Source: Anderseniella sp051010195 (GTDB lineage Bacteria > Pseudomonadota > Alphaproteobacteria > Rhizobiales > Aestuariivirgaceae). From it: 64,000 nt of DNA. Where the stretch lies: NCBI GenBank assembly GCA_051010195.1, contig JBPCVV010000060.1, positions 1 to 64,000 on the forward strand, in the 5' to 3' direction. Position 1 is the stretch's first letter. Each line of letters opens with the position of its first letter. A program made the position numbers and the translations under genes. Positions 52,687 to 61,652 of the stretch are shown here, piece after piece. Under the pieces are notes generated by a model that saw only the letters and a program-made list of their open reading frames with translations, had not been told where the DNA came from and ran no database searches.

Positions 52687-53172
52687 ATGTTAAGTCAACC
52701 TGATTTCTGGGTCGGTGTCTCCTTCGTCCTGTTCATCGTGCTGCTGGTCTACCTGAAAGTGCCGGGCATGGCTGCCAAGGCGCTGGACGAGCGCGCCGAC
52801 GCCATTCAGAAGGAACTCGATGAAGCACAGCGCCTGCGAGAAGAGGCGCAGGCAGTACTTGCTGACTACGAGCGCAAGAAGATCGAGGCTGAAGCCGATG
52901 CAGAAAAAATCATTGCCCAGGCCAAGCACGAAGCTGAAATCTATGCTGAGGAAGCCCGCCGCAAGATGCAGGAGCAGATCGAACGCCGCAGCCGCCTGGC
53001 CGAGCAGAAGATTGCCCAGGCAGAAGCGTCAGCCGTCAAGGATGTGCGCGCAGCGGCTGCAGATCTGGCGGTTGAAGCCGCAAGCCGGGTGCTTGGATCG
53101 CAGGTCAAGGGCGCAACGGCATCGAATCTCATTGACGACTCCATTGCAGCGGTTCGCAAGCAGCTGAACTAA
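52687..53172 (+). CDS. atpF: F0F1 ATP synthase subunit b
   Basis: 161 aa. The N-terminal membrane helix (FWVGVSFVLFIVLLVYLKVPG) precedes the KALDERADAIQKELDEAQRLREEAQAVLADYERK stretch that defines subunit b of this group, then a long coiled coil. It starts 10 bp after the b' stop. It is the last gene of the operon and is followed by a strong terminator. Confidence 0.95.
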   Translation: MLSQPDFWVGVSFVLFIVLLVYLKVPGMAAKALDERADAIQKELDEAQRLREEAQAVLADYERKKIEAEADAEKIIAQAKHEAEIYAEEARRKMQEQIERRSRLAEQKIAQAEASAVKDVRAAAADLAVEAASRVLGSQVKGATASNLIDDSIAAVRKQLN

Positions 53173-53195
53173 AAAGCCGCCAGCACTAATTCCCG

Positions 53196-53230
53196 AACCC
53201 CCGGCCTTTTTCAGGTGCGGGGGTTTGTTT
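53196..53230 (+). terminator. Rho-independent terminator of the F0 operon
   Basis: AACCCCCG (53196-53203) and CGGGGGTT (53218-53225) form an 8-bp stem with a 14-nt loop, followed by TGTTTT. It begins 24 bp after the atpF stop. Confidence 0.85.
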
Positions 53231-53344
53231 TAAGACGGGTTATATTCCATGCGATCTGCGACCAGAGGTAAACTTGACAAGAGCGCCTGCAAACTCCCAT
53301 GTACGCCTACACACAGTCTCTGATTTAGAACGGAACCAGTGGCC

Positions 53345-54334
53345 ATGACCAACCAGCTTCCCGACCTTAAGGTTTACCTCGCAGCACCGCGCGGTTTCTG
53401 CGCCGGCGTCGTGCGCGCCATCGACATTGTTGAACGGGCCCTGGAACTGCACGGAAAACCAGTTTATGTGCGCCATGAGATCGTTCACAACAAATACGTC
53501 GTGGAAGACCTGAAACAGAAAGGCGCCATCTTCGTGGAAGAACTGGATGAAGTGCCGGACGGCGACCGCCCGGTTATCTTTTCCGCCCATGGGGTGCCGA
53601 AATCGGTGCCGGAAGCCGCCAAGTCGCGCAACATGTTCTTTCTTGATGCAACCTGCCCGTTGGTGTCAAAGGTTCACATGGAAGCATCACGCCACTTCCA
53701 GGACGGTTACGAAATCGTGCTGATCGGCCATGCCGGCCATCCCGAGGTTATCGGCACCATGGGGCAGTTGCCGGACGGTGCCATCACGCTGGTGGAAGAC
53801 GAAGCTGACGTCGCAGCGTTTACGCCGAAGGATGCCGACAAGCTGGCCTATATCACCCAGACCACACTCTCGGTCGACGACACCCGCGGCATTATCGAGG
53901 CGCTGGAGAAAAAATTCCCGAGCATTCACGGACCGCACAAGGAAGACATCTGTTACGCTACGACCAACCGCCAGGAGTCGGTCAAATCCATTGCCGACAA
54001 GTGCGACATGGTGTTAGTGGTTGGCGCGCCGAACAGTTCCAACTCACAACGCCTGGTAGAGGTTGCCAAAACCGCCGGATGCGGCCGGTCGATGCTGGTG
54101 CAGCGCGCCTCGGAAATCGACTGGTCGGTCATGGACGGCATCAAGACGCTGGGCATAACCGCAGGCGCGTCTGCGCCGGAAGTGCTGGTCAACGAGGTGG
54201 TCGACGCATTCCGCGGGCGCTTCAATGTCATCGTTGAAACCATCAAGACCAAGGATGAGAACGTCGAGTTCAAACTGCCCCGGCAGCTGCGCCGTGAGGG
54301 CGAGCCGGGCGCACCTGTGCGCGCAGCCTCTTGA
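53345..54334 (+). CDS. ispH: 4-hydroxy-3-methylbut-2-enyl diphosphate reductase
   Basis: 329 aa from the ATG at 53345; a GTG two codons upstream (53339) is possible but closer to the GGA than usual. IspH makes the final isopentenyl and dimethylallyl diphosphates of the MEP route. The three 4Fe-4S cysteines are in APRGFCAGVVRAID, LDATCPLVSKVH and DICYATTNRQESV, and the catalytic Glu region is AGASAPEVLVNEVV. ispE, ispH and a polyprenyl synthase gene are all in this window but not in one operon. Confidence 0.96.
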   Translation: MTNQLPDLKVYLAAPRGFCAGVVRAIDIVERALELHGKPVYVRHEIVHNKYVVEDLKQKGAIFVEELDEVPDGDRPVIFSAHGVPKSVPEAAKSRNMFFLDATCPLVSKVHMEASRHFQDGYEIVLIGHAGHPEVIGTMGQLPDGAITLVEDEADVAAFTPKDADKLAYITQTTLSVDDTRGIIEALEKKFPSIHGPHKEDICYATTNRQESVKSIADKCDMVLVVGAPNSSNSQRLVEVAKTAGCGRSMLVQRASEIDWSVMDGIKTLGITAGASAPEVLVNEVVDAFRGRFNVIVETIKTKDENVEFKLPRQLRREGEPGAPVRAAS

Positions 54335-54360
54335 GTGCCCGCGACAAGGTTTGATCCCAG

Positions 54361-54795
54361 TTGACTGACGTCACCATTTACACTGACGGCGCCTGCTCCG
54401 GAAACCCGGGTCCGGGCGGCTGGGGCGCTATTCTGGTGCACGGGGAAACCCGCAAGGAACTGTCGGGCGGCAGCGGTGAAACCACCAACAACCGCATGGA
54501 ATTGCAGGCAGCCATCGAGGCACTGAACGCGCTGAAACGGCCCTGCAAGGTCGACCTGTACACGGACTCGGTTTATGTCCGCGACGGCATCACCAAGTGG
54601 ATCAAGGGCTGGCAGCGCAATGGCTGGCGTACGGCGGCAAAAAAGCCGGTCAAGAACGCGGAATTGTGGCAGGCGCTCCAGGCCGCCCTGCAGCCGCATG
54701 ACATCGACTGGCACTGGGTGAAAGGGCATGCCGGCCACCCGGAAAACGAACGGGCAGACGAACTGGCACGCGCCGGGATGGCACCTTACAAATAA
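54361..54795 (+). CDS. rnhA: ribonuclease HI
   Basis: 144 aa with a TTG start. MTDVTIYTDGACSGNPGPGGWG is the family N-terminus, so the weak start codon is credible. The acidic catalytic residues are in YTDGACSGN (Asp), NNRMELQAAIEAL (Glu) and LYTDSVYVRDGI (Asp), with WVKGHAGHPENERADELAR at the end (His, Asp). It degrades RNA in RNA-DNA hybrids. It begins 26 bp after ispH; in many Rhizobiales thrB lies between these two genes, but it is absent here. Confidence 0.96.
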   Translation: MTDVTIYTDGACSGNPGPGGWGAILVHGETRKELSGGSGETTNNRMELQAAIEALNALKRPCKVDLYTDSVYVRDGITKWIKGWQRNGWRTAAKKPVKNAELWQALQAALQPHDIDWHWVKGHAGHPENERADELARAGMAPYK

Positions 54796-54826
54796 GCAAA
54801 TACCCGCACACTCCCTCCGTGCGGGT
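54791..54826 (-). terminator. terminator of the peroxiredoxin gene (hairpin shared with rnhA)
   Basis: ACCCGCAC (54802-54809) and GTGCGGGT (54819-54826) pair perfectly over 8 bp with a 9-nt loop. Read on the minus strand, the stem runs into ATTTGCTTATTT, so it should end the peroxiredoxin transcript. It may also end rnhA on the other strand. Confidence 0.65.
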
Positions 54827-54856
54827 TGCCGGACTGCGACAACAGTTGCGCGCGTT

Positions 54857-55342
54857 TTACAGCGCGGCGAGGATTTTCTCGGCGCTTGATGCGTCTGCCG
54901 AACTCGGCACCTCTTCCAGGTTCAAAGCCGTGACCACACCATCGTCCACCAGCATCGCATAGCGTTGCGAGCGAATGCCCAGGCCAAGGCCCGATGCATC
55001 CAGTTCCATGCCGATCGCCCTGGTGAAATCGGCACTGCCGTCGGCCAGGAAGATCACCGCATCCTTGGCGCCGGACTGGTCTGCCCAGGCATTGAGAACA
55101 AACACATCATTGACGGACACACAGGCGATTGTGTCGACGCCCTTGGCTTTGAAGTCTGCAGCATGTGTGACGAAGCCAGGCAGGTGTTTCATGTGACAGG
55201 TAGGAGTGAAGGCGCCGGGCACGGCAAACAGCACAACCTTGCGGCCGCCGAACACATCTGCCGTGCTCATCTGGGTTGGCCCTTCAGCCGTCATGGTCGT
55301 GAAGGTTGCGTCAGGTAGTTTATCGCCAACAGAAATGCTCAT
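54857..55342 (-). CDS. peroxiredoxin, Prx5/AhpE-like (redoxin family)
   Basis: 161 aa from the ATG at 55342. A GTG four codons upstream would add MSDP, which homologues lack. The peroxidatic Cys is in VPGAFTPTCHMKHLPGF, the hallmark of the type 5 group, with DTIACVSVNDVFVLNAW and GLGIRSQRYAMLVDDG following. It reduces hydrogen peroxide and organic hydroperoxides with thiol donors. The second Cys (in IACVSVND) may resolve the sulfenic acid. A clear terminator lies just after the gene. Confidence 0.93.
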   Translation of the reverse strand: MSISVGDKLPDATFTTMTAEGPTQMSTADVFGGRKVVLFAVPGAFTPTCHMKHLPGFVTHAADFKAKGVDTIACVSVNDVFVLNAWADQSGAKDAVIFLADGSADFTRAIGMELDASGLGLGIRSQRYAMLVDDGVVTALNLEEVPSSADASSAEKILAAL

Positions 55343-55405
55343 GGGGTCACTCACTTGATTGGAGGGGATTGGAAACGTGCGCGGTTTGGATCTGAAGCTT
55401 AAGGT

Positions 55406-56242
55406 CTACTGCAGCACACCTTCGTGGACAAGGCCCGTATCGCCGTCCGATATGGTCAGCCTGACGGGTTTTCCGGCCAGTGAAACGGCCTCACCATGCT
55501 TGTCTATGGCGATCCGCCATGTACTGGTGTTGCCGGACTCACTGATCAACCGAGGTTTGCGAAAATAGGAACTACCATCCGCCTCGACAAAAATGTCTGC
55601 TTCTGCCGGTGATTTAATGCCTGTCATGGACACTTCCAGTGCACGCTTGCCATCAACATCAACCTGTTTGAGTGATGTGACTTCAAGCCTGCCTGCCGCA
55701 GGCTCAACCGGCACGGCAGCGCGCGCGACCCTGAGGCGGAATTCGTCGGCAGCCGATACGGTACTCGCGTCCATGTCGACCCGTACTGTCGCCTGCACCG
55801 GCACACAGATGTCGTTGCATACGGCATAGAAAATCTTAAGGTCCAGCCTGGTGGGCTTGGACGGGTCTTTCGGCATCACATCGACCGGAAAAACCACCTC
55901 CGTCTTGTATCCGATGCCTTCGCCGTTTGCGTCTGTGAACCGATGCGGCAAGGGCATCATTACACTGGTCGTTGCAACATTTTCAGATCCCGACCAGTCA
56001 AAGCTGGGCGGCACACCGCCGTCACCCGGTACCCGCCAGTAGGTCTTCCACCCCTTTGGCATGGTGATGTAGACACCGCTGCGCCAGACGTCGGCCTGCT
56101 TGCCGGCATTCAGCAACCGCAGCGATGTATAGGGCGAGGAAAACTCCCGCGTCGGTTCATCATCGGCATTCGCCAGCGTCGATGTGGACACCAGGGCTGC
56201 ACTGAGCATTGTAGCCAGGGCGATGTTTCGGATTGTTGTCAT
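55406..56242 (-). CDS. DsbD N-terminal-domain (DsbC/PF11412-like) secreted protein
   Basis: 278 aa with a signal peptide (IALATMLSAALVSTSTLANA, cleavage near residue 26). The core matches the periplasmic alpha domain of DsbD. PKGWKTYWRVPGDGGVPPSFDWSGSEN and the redox pair Cys-Asn-Asp-Ile-Cys in FYAVCNDICVPVQ (C-x3-C) are visible. The membrane and thioredoxin domains of full DsbD are absent, so it would depend on a separate electron donor. It is divergent from yqgE (145 bp between starts), as in other Rhizobiales. Confidence 0.85.
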   Translation of the reverse strand: MTTIRNIALATMLSAALVSTSTLANADDEPTREFSSPYTSLRLLNAGKQADVWRSGVYITMPKGWKTYWRVPGDGGVPPSFDWSGSENVATTSVMMPLPHRFTDANGEGIGYKTEVVFPVDVMPKDPSKPTRLDLKIFYAVCNDICVPVQATVRVDMDASTVSAADEFRLRVARAAVPVEPAAGRLEVTSLKQVDVDGKRALEVSMTGIKSPAEADIFVEADGSSYFRKPRLISESGNTSTWRIAIDKHGEAVSLAGKPVRLTISDGDTGLVHEGVLQ

Positions 56243-56386
56243 GGGTCCCTTCTAGCAGCAAATCCTGAAACGCTTCCATTAAAGCGCAATCAAATTAATG
56301 CGAGAACAGACATTTCGACATTTGCCCGAAGCTCACCGCAAGTGCTATTCTACATGCCTGTGCACCAACCTGGGGTGAGGAGCCGG

Positions 56387-56974
56387 ATGACTGAGCAATA
56401 TCTCGACGGAAAGATGTTGATTGCCATGCCCGGCATTGGCGATGACCGCTTTGAACGGGCCGTCATTTTCGTGTGTGCCCACTCCAAGGACGGGGCCATG
56501 GGGCTGGTGGTCAACCACGAGGTTGACAGCCTGTCCTTTGGCGGGCTTCTGGAGCGACTCGATCTGGTCGATGACGACAACGCAATTCGCCTGCCGGAAA
56601 GCATTGCCTCAACACGGGTGCTGCAAGGTGGACCCGTCGAAACCAGCCGCGGCTTTGTGCTGCATTCCCGTGACTATTTCAGCGCCGAAAGTACGCTGGG
56701 TGTCGACAGCAATATTGGCCTGACCGCGACACTGGATGTCTTGCGGGCCATCGCGCGCGGCGAGGGTCCGCGCAAGTCACTGCTGGCGCTTGGCTATACG
56801 GGCTGGGGACCGGGCCAACTGGAAAGCGAGATCCGACAAAACGGATGGCTACACTGTGAAGCCGACGAGGGACTGCTGTTCGACAGCGACCTTGAGGCGA
56901 AATACCAGTCTGCGCTGGCCCGCATCGGGGTCGACGAAGCCATGTTGTCGGGCGGTCATTTCGGCAACGCCTGA
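56387..56974 (+). CDS. yqgE: UPF0301 protein YqgE/AlgH
   Basis: 195 aa from the ATG at 56387, with GAGGAG five nt upstream. The frame extends far upstream into the divergent gene and is not used. The family patterns are LIAMPGIGDDRFERAVIFVCAHSKDGAMGLVVN near the start, RVLQGGPVETSRGFVLHS and LGYTGWGPGQLESEI. Biochemical role unknown; it was linked to alginate regulation in Pseudomonas. Cytosolic, without membrane spans. Confidence 0.94.
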   Translation: MTEQYLDGKMLIAMPGIGDDRFERAVIFVCAHSKDGAMGLVVNHEVDSLSFGGLLERLDLVDDDNAIRLPESIASTRVLQGGPVETSRGFVLHSRDYFSAESTLGVDSNIGLTATLDVLRAIARGEGPRKSLLALGYTGWGPGQLESEIRQNGWLHCEADEGLLFDSDLEAKYQSALARIGVDEAMLSGGHFGNA

Positions 56975-57036
56975 GTGTCTGGAGCAGCTTGGGTTCAGGT
57001 GAACCCATACAGTTGCTCATCATCCTGATCTAGCGG

Positions 57037-60000
57037 TCAGGCCGCATTGGTGCCCTTGGTTTTTTTCGCCGCAGCGCGTTTTTTCCTGACCGTGGACTTT
57101 TTTGCAGGCCGTTTTCTGGTGGCCCTGGTTTTTTTGGGCTTGCTCTGCGCCAGTGGTTTGCATGGCCGCTCAATATCCGCCTTGTTGGGCCTGGCGTCAG
57201 CCGCTGTTTTTGGCGGTTTGGCCGTCACCAGCTTTTCAACGGCCGGGTCATCGGGCTTTTCTGCCACCTTTTGACGGTCGCTGTGTTTTGCCGGCTGCTT
57301 TTCACGAACCGGTTCCGGCTTCGCGGCAACCGGTTTGGCGACCGGCGCTTTCGATGCCGCGACGGATTCCTTGGCCGGCGCAGGCGATGATTTTGCTGGC
57401 GCAGGCGATGATTTTGCTGGCGCAGGCGATGATGTCGCCGGCGCCTGCCTGGCTACCGGTTCCGGTTTCGGTTTTGGTTTCGTATCTGCTGCCGGCTTGG
57501 CCTCTGATACGGGTTTCACCTCTGCTGCCGGTTGCGGCACTGGTGCAGGATCCGGTTTTGGCGGCGGTTTGATCTCAGCCGCAGGCCGCCTGGGCGCAAG
57601 AGGTGCCAACGGTGGAACTGGCCTTGATGCGGCAGGTTTCGCCTTGTCGGTGATACCGGCCAGTGCGTCCTTGACCTGCCGGGAAACCGTTTCCAGGTCC
57701 ACTTCGGTCGAGTCCAGTCCGCGTTCCGGATATTCAATTGGCACAGGATCTTGCTCAGGTGCCTCATCCTGCTCGTCAGGTTCTGACGCCTGCGGCCCCT
57801 CGATTGCCGGCTGCTCCCAAGCCGGGTTTGCAACCCGTGGAGCCCATGGTGCGGGATGGAAGTCATAAGGCGACCATGGCGCCAGAGACTCCACTTCCGG
57901 TTCGAGTTCCGGTTCCGCCGTGATGCGCGGGGCAGGCGCGACCGGCTGCTTGCGCGTCAGGCGGTTCCACAAGGATGCGATACCCGACTGGCTGGACGAT
58001 GCACCCCGTGACGGCGCGCCAAGGGCTGCAAGCACTTGCTGTGCATCGATTGGTTCGCCGATAAGGAAGCCCTGCGCCAGGTCGCATTCCAGCATAACCA
58101 AATGATTAAGCTGATCCTGTGTTTCGACGCCTTCGGCCACCACCTGCAGTCCGAGGTCATGGGCTAACAGGATGATGGCGTCCAGGATCACTGATCCGCG
58201 GTCGGTTTCCAGGCCGGCCTGCAGGAACGACCGGTCCACCTTGATGGTGTCGAACGGCAGGCGCCGCAAATAGGAAAGTGACGAGTAACCGGTGCCGAAA
58301 TCATCGCATGAAAGCCCGACACCCAGCGCTTTGAGCCGGTCAAGCATCTGCAGCGACAGTTCCGGATTCTCCATTACCATTGTTTCGGTGACTTCCAGCT
58401 TCAAGGTACCCGGCGCGAGTTCTTCACGGGACAGTACTGTGCGGGCCAGATGCAAAAGGCGCGGACCGGCCAACTGGGAAGACGATACATTGACTGACAC
58501 AAAAACCGGCTGGGCCGGGGTAAACATTCTCTGCCAGACGCCAAGCTGGCGAGCCGATTCCGACAACACGAACGCGCCAATTTCCCCGATCAGCCCGCAA
58601 CGTTCCGCCAGGGGCAGGAAACCGGAGGGTTCAACAATCTCACCATCGGCCTTGCGCAGGCGGACCAGCGCTTCAAAACCTGCCAGCTGGCGGTCAGCCA
58701 ACCGCATGATCGGTTGATACAGGAGTTCGAAGCGCTGCTCCTGCAGCGCCTCCTGCAAATCGTCGATGCGGAGACCACTGGAGGTCGTTTCCATCCGCAT
58801 TCCGGGCTTGTAGAATGCCACCTTGTCCTTGCCGCGCGTCTTTGCGTTGAACAAGGCCGTGTCTGCGCTTCTGTGCAGAACTTCCGCGCTTTCCATGTCC
58901 AGGTCCCAATGGGCCACACCGACGCAGCAGGTCAGGTAAATCTCGTTTGGCGGCACCCGGACCGGCTGCGATACCGCATGGCGAACCTGATCTACGAAAA
59001 TAATCGCAGATTCCATCGCGTCCTGGTCGGAAGACGTCTCGTGGATAATGGCAAACTGATCACCCGGCATGCGCGCCAGACTGCTTGTCTCCGGCAACAG
59101 CTTTTCTATCCGCCGGGCAATAGTCTTCAACAGACTGTCGCCGATCTCCTGGCCAAGCCGGTCGTTGACCACGTTGAAACGGTCGATGTCGACAATCACG
59201 ATGTTGAGTTGCAGGTCATCACTGGCGATGGCCCGCTTGGTGGCCTGTGCCAGACGGTCGAGATAGAGCGCATAGTTGGGCAAGCCGGTGACCACATCGA
59301 AAATCGCATCGGACAACAGGCGGTTCTGCGAATTGCGCTGCTGCGATGCGTCACTCAACACTCCGGTCAGGCGCAGGCCCGTCTCTGAGCCGTTCGGCAG
59401 TGAACTGCCCTTCAGTGTGTACCAGCGATAGCGGCCATCGGCATGACGCACCCGCAGCTGCTGTTCGAAATGCTGGTTACCTCGCAGCTTCGCCACCTCC
59501 ATGGCAGCAAAATAGGCGTTATGATCATTGGGATGAACCAATGCCAGCCAGGACTTGGGATCGGTGTTGTCCAGGCTTCCTTCTTCATAGCCCAGTACCT
59601 TTTCCAGCTCGCCGCCGACAAAAAACGAATTGTCACCCGGCTCGTAATCCCACACGACCTGGGACGCACTGGCCAATGCAAGCGCGTTGCGTTCGGCTTC
59701 CAGCGTGTCCTGTTCCGGGTTCAACGCGCTGGAGAAGGCGAAATAGGCCAGGACGAAAGCAAGCGCCACCAGGACCAGCGCCAGTCCTCCAACCAGAACC
59801 GGAGAGGCAAGTTCACTCGGCGGCCGGGCAATTGCGATATAGCTCGCCGCAGCAGTCCAGACCCCCAGGAGAATCCAGACCATGCTGGATGACTTGGCCC
59901 GCACGCCACCGCGATGGGCCAGAATTGCAGTGGCGACAAGTACGGTCACCACGCCCAACGCAAAGCCGACCCGAACAATCTGCTTGACCAGTACCGGCTC

Positions 60001-60915
60001 CAGGAACGCATAAGCCGCCAGCGCCACGCCGGCACCGCCTGCAAAAATCAGCAGGCCGCTCAATGTCGGTAGTTGCCGGCGGGTACGCATAATGGTGACG
60101 CCCATGAACATCACCCCGGCTGTCATCAAGGCCTCGATGACGGCGCTGAGCACTTCATGACGCGGCACCAGCACCGGCAATATGGAATTCAAGGCGGCTT
60201 CCAGCTGTCCGGTCTCCAGGGTAATGAAGCCGATGGCAGGCACCGCGAATATCATCGACAGAGGAAACACGATTTGCGGTGACAGAAGCACCAGGCAAGT
60301 AATCACCACGACCGCCAGCATCGCCATGCCCAGCACGATGCCGCGATACAGCGCCTGCCGGTATGCATTGTGATCAAAAGCGGAGCGCTGCCAGAGCCTG
60401 ACACCTGAAACACCGACTTCAGACAGTTCCAACGCAACCGTGAGGCTTGCATTGGGCGGCACGGTAAACGCAAATGCATCGCGGTCCGGTATGTTCAGTC
60501 GCCGCAGTGTCACACTGCTGGAAGACGATGCCGCCGATATACGGCTGCTGGAGTATGACGGCGACACAATACCGGACCCGGGAAACGATTGCCTGGCGGC
60601 ATCAATGACCAGTTCACGTTCAATTGCTGAAGGGTTGGCGGAGGTGAAAATGGCCCAGCGATATTGCGGACCTGCGCCAGTCGCCTGCAGCTTCATGCTT
60701 TCGCTTTGACCGGCAGCGTTCACGGGCAGTTTGACAACAACCTGTCTGCTATTGCTTTGAACAGCACCCAGAAACGGCACCACGTCAATATGACTGGCCG
60801 AGAAATCAGCACGCACGACCTTGCCGGTATCCTGTGCCAGAACACCAGCCGTACCCGCGATCAAAGCCATGCAAAGGCCGAACCACACCGCAATTGTTAA
60901 ACGCAAAAATGGCAT
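57037..60915 (-). CDS. 7TM-PAS-GGDEF-EAL signalling protein, RgsP-like
   Basis: 1292 aa from the ATG at 60915 (MPFLRLTIAVWFGLCMALIAGTAG, a signal peptide). The frame to 61245 is not coding. Order: a periplasmic domain (to ~200), seven membrane helices (~205-430, 7TMR-DISM layout), a PAS domain (~440-560), GGDEF (~545-700), EAL (~725-962), and a ~330-residue Pro/Ala/Lys tail. The GGDEF signature reads PGDQF (617-621), so cyclase activity is probably lost. The EAL part is intact (GFEALVRLR with Glu748, DDFGTGYSSL, KVDRSF, VAEGVET), so it may hydrolyse c-di-GMP. The layout matches RgsP, which directs polar growth in Sinorhizobium. Orthology is inferred, not tested. Confidence 0.85.
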   Translation of the reverse strand: MPFLRLTIAVWFGLCMALIAGTAGVLAQDTGKVVRADFSASHIDVVPFLGAVQSNSRQVVVKLPVNAAGQSESMKLQATGAGPQYRWAIFTSANPSAIERELVIDAARQSFPGSGIVSPSYSSSRISAASSSSSVTLRRLNIPDRDAFAFTVPPNASLTVALELSEVGVSGVRLWQRSAFDHNAYRQALYRGIVLGMAMLAVVVITCLVLLSPQIVFPLSMIFAVPAIGFITLETGQLEAALNSILPVLVPRHEVLSAVIEALMTAGVMFMGVTIMRTRRQLPTLSGLLIFAGGAGVALAAYAFLEPVLVKQIVRVGFALGVVTVLVATAILAHRGGVRAKSSSMVWILLGVWTAAASYIAIARPPSELASPVLVGGLALVLVALAFVLAYFAFSSALNPEQDTLEAERNALALASASQVVWDYEPGDNSFFVGGELEKVLGYEEGSLDNTDPKSWLALVHPNDHNAYFAAMEVAKLRGNQHFEQQLRVRHADGRYRWYTLKGSSLPNGSETGLRLTGVLSDASQQRNSQNRLLSDAIFDVVTGLPNYALYLDRLAQATKRAIASDDLQLNIVIVDIDRFNVVNDRLGQEIGDSLLKTIARRIEKLLPETSSLARMPGDQFAIIHETSSDQDAMESAIIFVDQVRHAVSQPVRVPPNEIYLTCCVGVAHWDLDMESAEVLHRSADTALFNAKTRGKDKVAFYKPGMRMETTSSGLRIDDLQEALQEQRFELLYQPIMRLADRQLAGFEALVRLRKADGEIVEPSGFLPLAERCGLIGEIGAFVLSESARQLGVWQRMFTPAQPVFVSVNVSSSQLAGPRLLHLARTVLSREELAPGTLKLEVTETMVMENPELSLQMLDRLKALGVGLSCDDFGTGYSSLSYLRRLPFDTIKVDRSFLQAGLETDRGSVILDAIILLAHDLGLQVVAEGVETQDQLNHLVMLECDLAQGFLIGEPIDAQQVLAALGAPSRGASSSQSGIASLWNRLTRKQPVAPAPRITAEPELEPEVESLAPWSPYDFHPAPWAPRVANPAWEQPAIEGPQASEPDEQDEAPEQDPVPIEYPERGLDSTEVDLETVSRQVKDALAGITDKAKPAASRPVPPLAPLAPRRPAAEIKPPPKPDPAPVPQPAAEVKPVSEAKPAADTKPKPKPEPVARQAPATSSPAPAKSSPAPAKSSPAPAKESVAASKAPVAKPVAAKPEPVREKQPAKHSDRQKVAEKPDDPAVEKLVTAKPPKTAADARPNKADIERPCKPLAQSKPKKTRATRKRPAKKSTVRKKRAAAKKTKGTNAA
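57377..57439 (-). repeat. tandem 21-bp repeat inside the RgsP-like gene
   Basis: Three units of about 21 bp (GGCGCAGGCGATGATTTTGC on the plus strand) lie head to tail; the last one is diverged. On the coding strand they give the peptide repeat SSPAPAK. This is a slippage-prone tract in the disordered tail, likely to vary in length between strains. Confidence 0.8.
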
Positions 60916-61042
60916 AGCCACTCTTTCTATAACTTCCCCACGGTAATTGTACCTTAGCCTGACAAGTGTCGAACACCAAAGCCTGCTGATGACATTGGCC
61001 GTCAATATCCACCGATTAAGTCGGGACCCAACAATCTTACAA

Positions 61043-61630
61043 TCATCCAGGCGGATCTGCATCCAGCAGGGCGAACAGCAGGTGATCCTGCCACCGGCCA
61101 TTGATCTTGAGAAATTTCCGGGCATAACCCTCCTGTGAAAAACCGCACCGCAACAGCAGTTTTCTAGAGGCCTCGTTGACCGGCAGGCAGGCTGCCTCGA
61201 TCCGGTGCAGACGCAAGCTGTCAAAGCAGAAGGACACCGCGGCATTCACCGCAGCGGACATGTACCCCTGGTTTGCATATTGCTGACCGACCCAGTATCC
61301 CAGCGAACAGGTTTGCGCCACGCCCCGGCGCACATTGGAGATGGTCAGTCCGCCGACGAGCCGCCCGGATTGCCGGCAATAAACGAAAAACGCATACGCA
61401 TAATCGTCACGCATGTCCTTGTTATAGCGGCGAATGCGGTGACGGTAGGACGATTTTGTCAGGTCATCACGGGGCCATGTCGGTTCCCACGGCTCCAGAA
61501 ATGCCCTGCTCGACGATCTCAGCTGCGCCCATTCGGCATAATCAGAACCGATGGCGGGGCGCAATATGACCTTATCGGCCTGAATAACCGGGTCATTGTC
61601 CAGATATGCATAAGTTCTCAGGAATGACAT
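61043..61630 (-). CDS. RimJ/RimL-type GNAT acetyltransferase
   Basis: 195 aa from the ATG at 61630. The frame extends to 61690, which would overlap the M16 peptidase gene. The core is VILRPAIGSDYAEWAQLRSSSRAFLEPWEPTWP, then SLGYWVGQQYANQGYMSAAVNAAVSFCFDSLRLHRIEAACLPVNEASRKLLLRCGFSQEGYARKFL, all in the RimJ pattern (N-terminal acetylation of ribosomal proteins in E. coli). Its own target is unknown. It lies 22 bp after the peptidase gene, in the order thrC - M16 - GNAT - RgsP-like. Confidence 0.9.
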   Translation of the reverse strand: MSFLRTYAYLDNDPVIQADKVILRPAIGSDYAEWAQLRSSSRAFLEPWEPTWPRDDLTKSSYRHRIRRYNKDMRDDYAYAFFVYCRQSGRLVGGLTISNVRRGVAQTCSLGYWVGQQYANQGYMSAAVNAAVSFCFDSLRLHRIEAACLPVNEASRKLLLRCGFSQEGYARKFLKINGRWQDHLLFALLDADPPG

Positions 61631-61652
61631 AGTGACCGTAGTACTCGATGAT

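Noticed and set aside
53274..53302. TTGACA upstream of ispH as a promoter
   Set aside because: No acceptable -10 element lies at 16-18 bp; only the -35-like hexamer is present.
57377..57439. A short CRISPR-like direct repeat
   Set aside because: The units are contiguous without spacers, in frame, and encode a peptide repeat.
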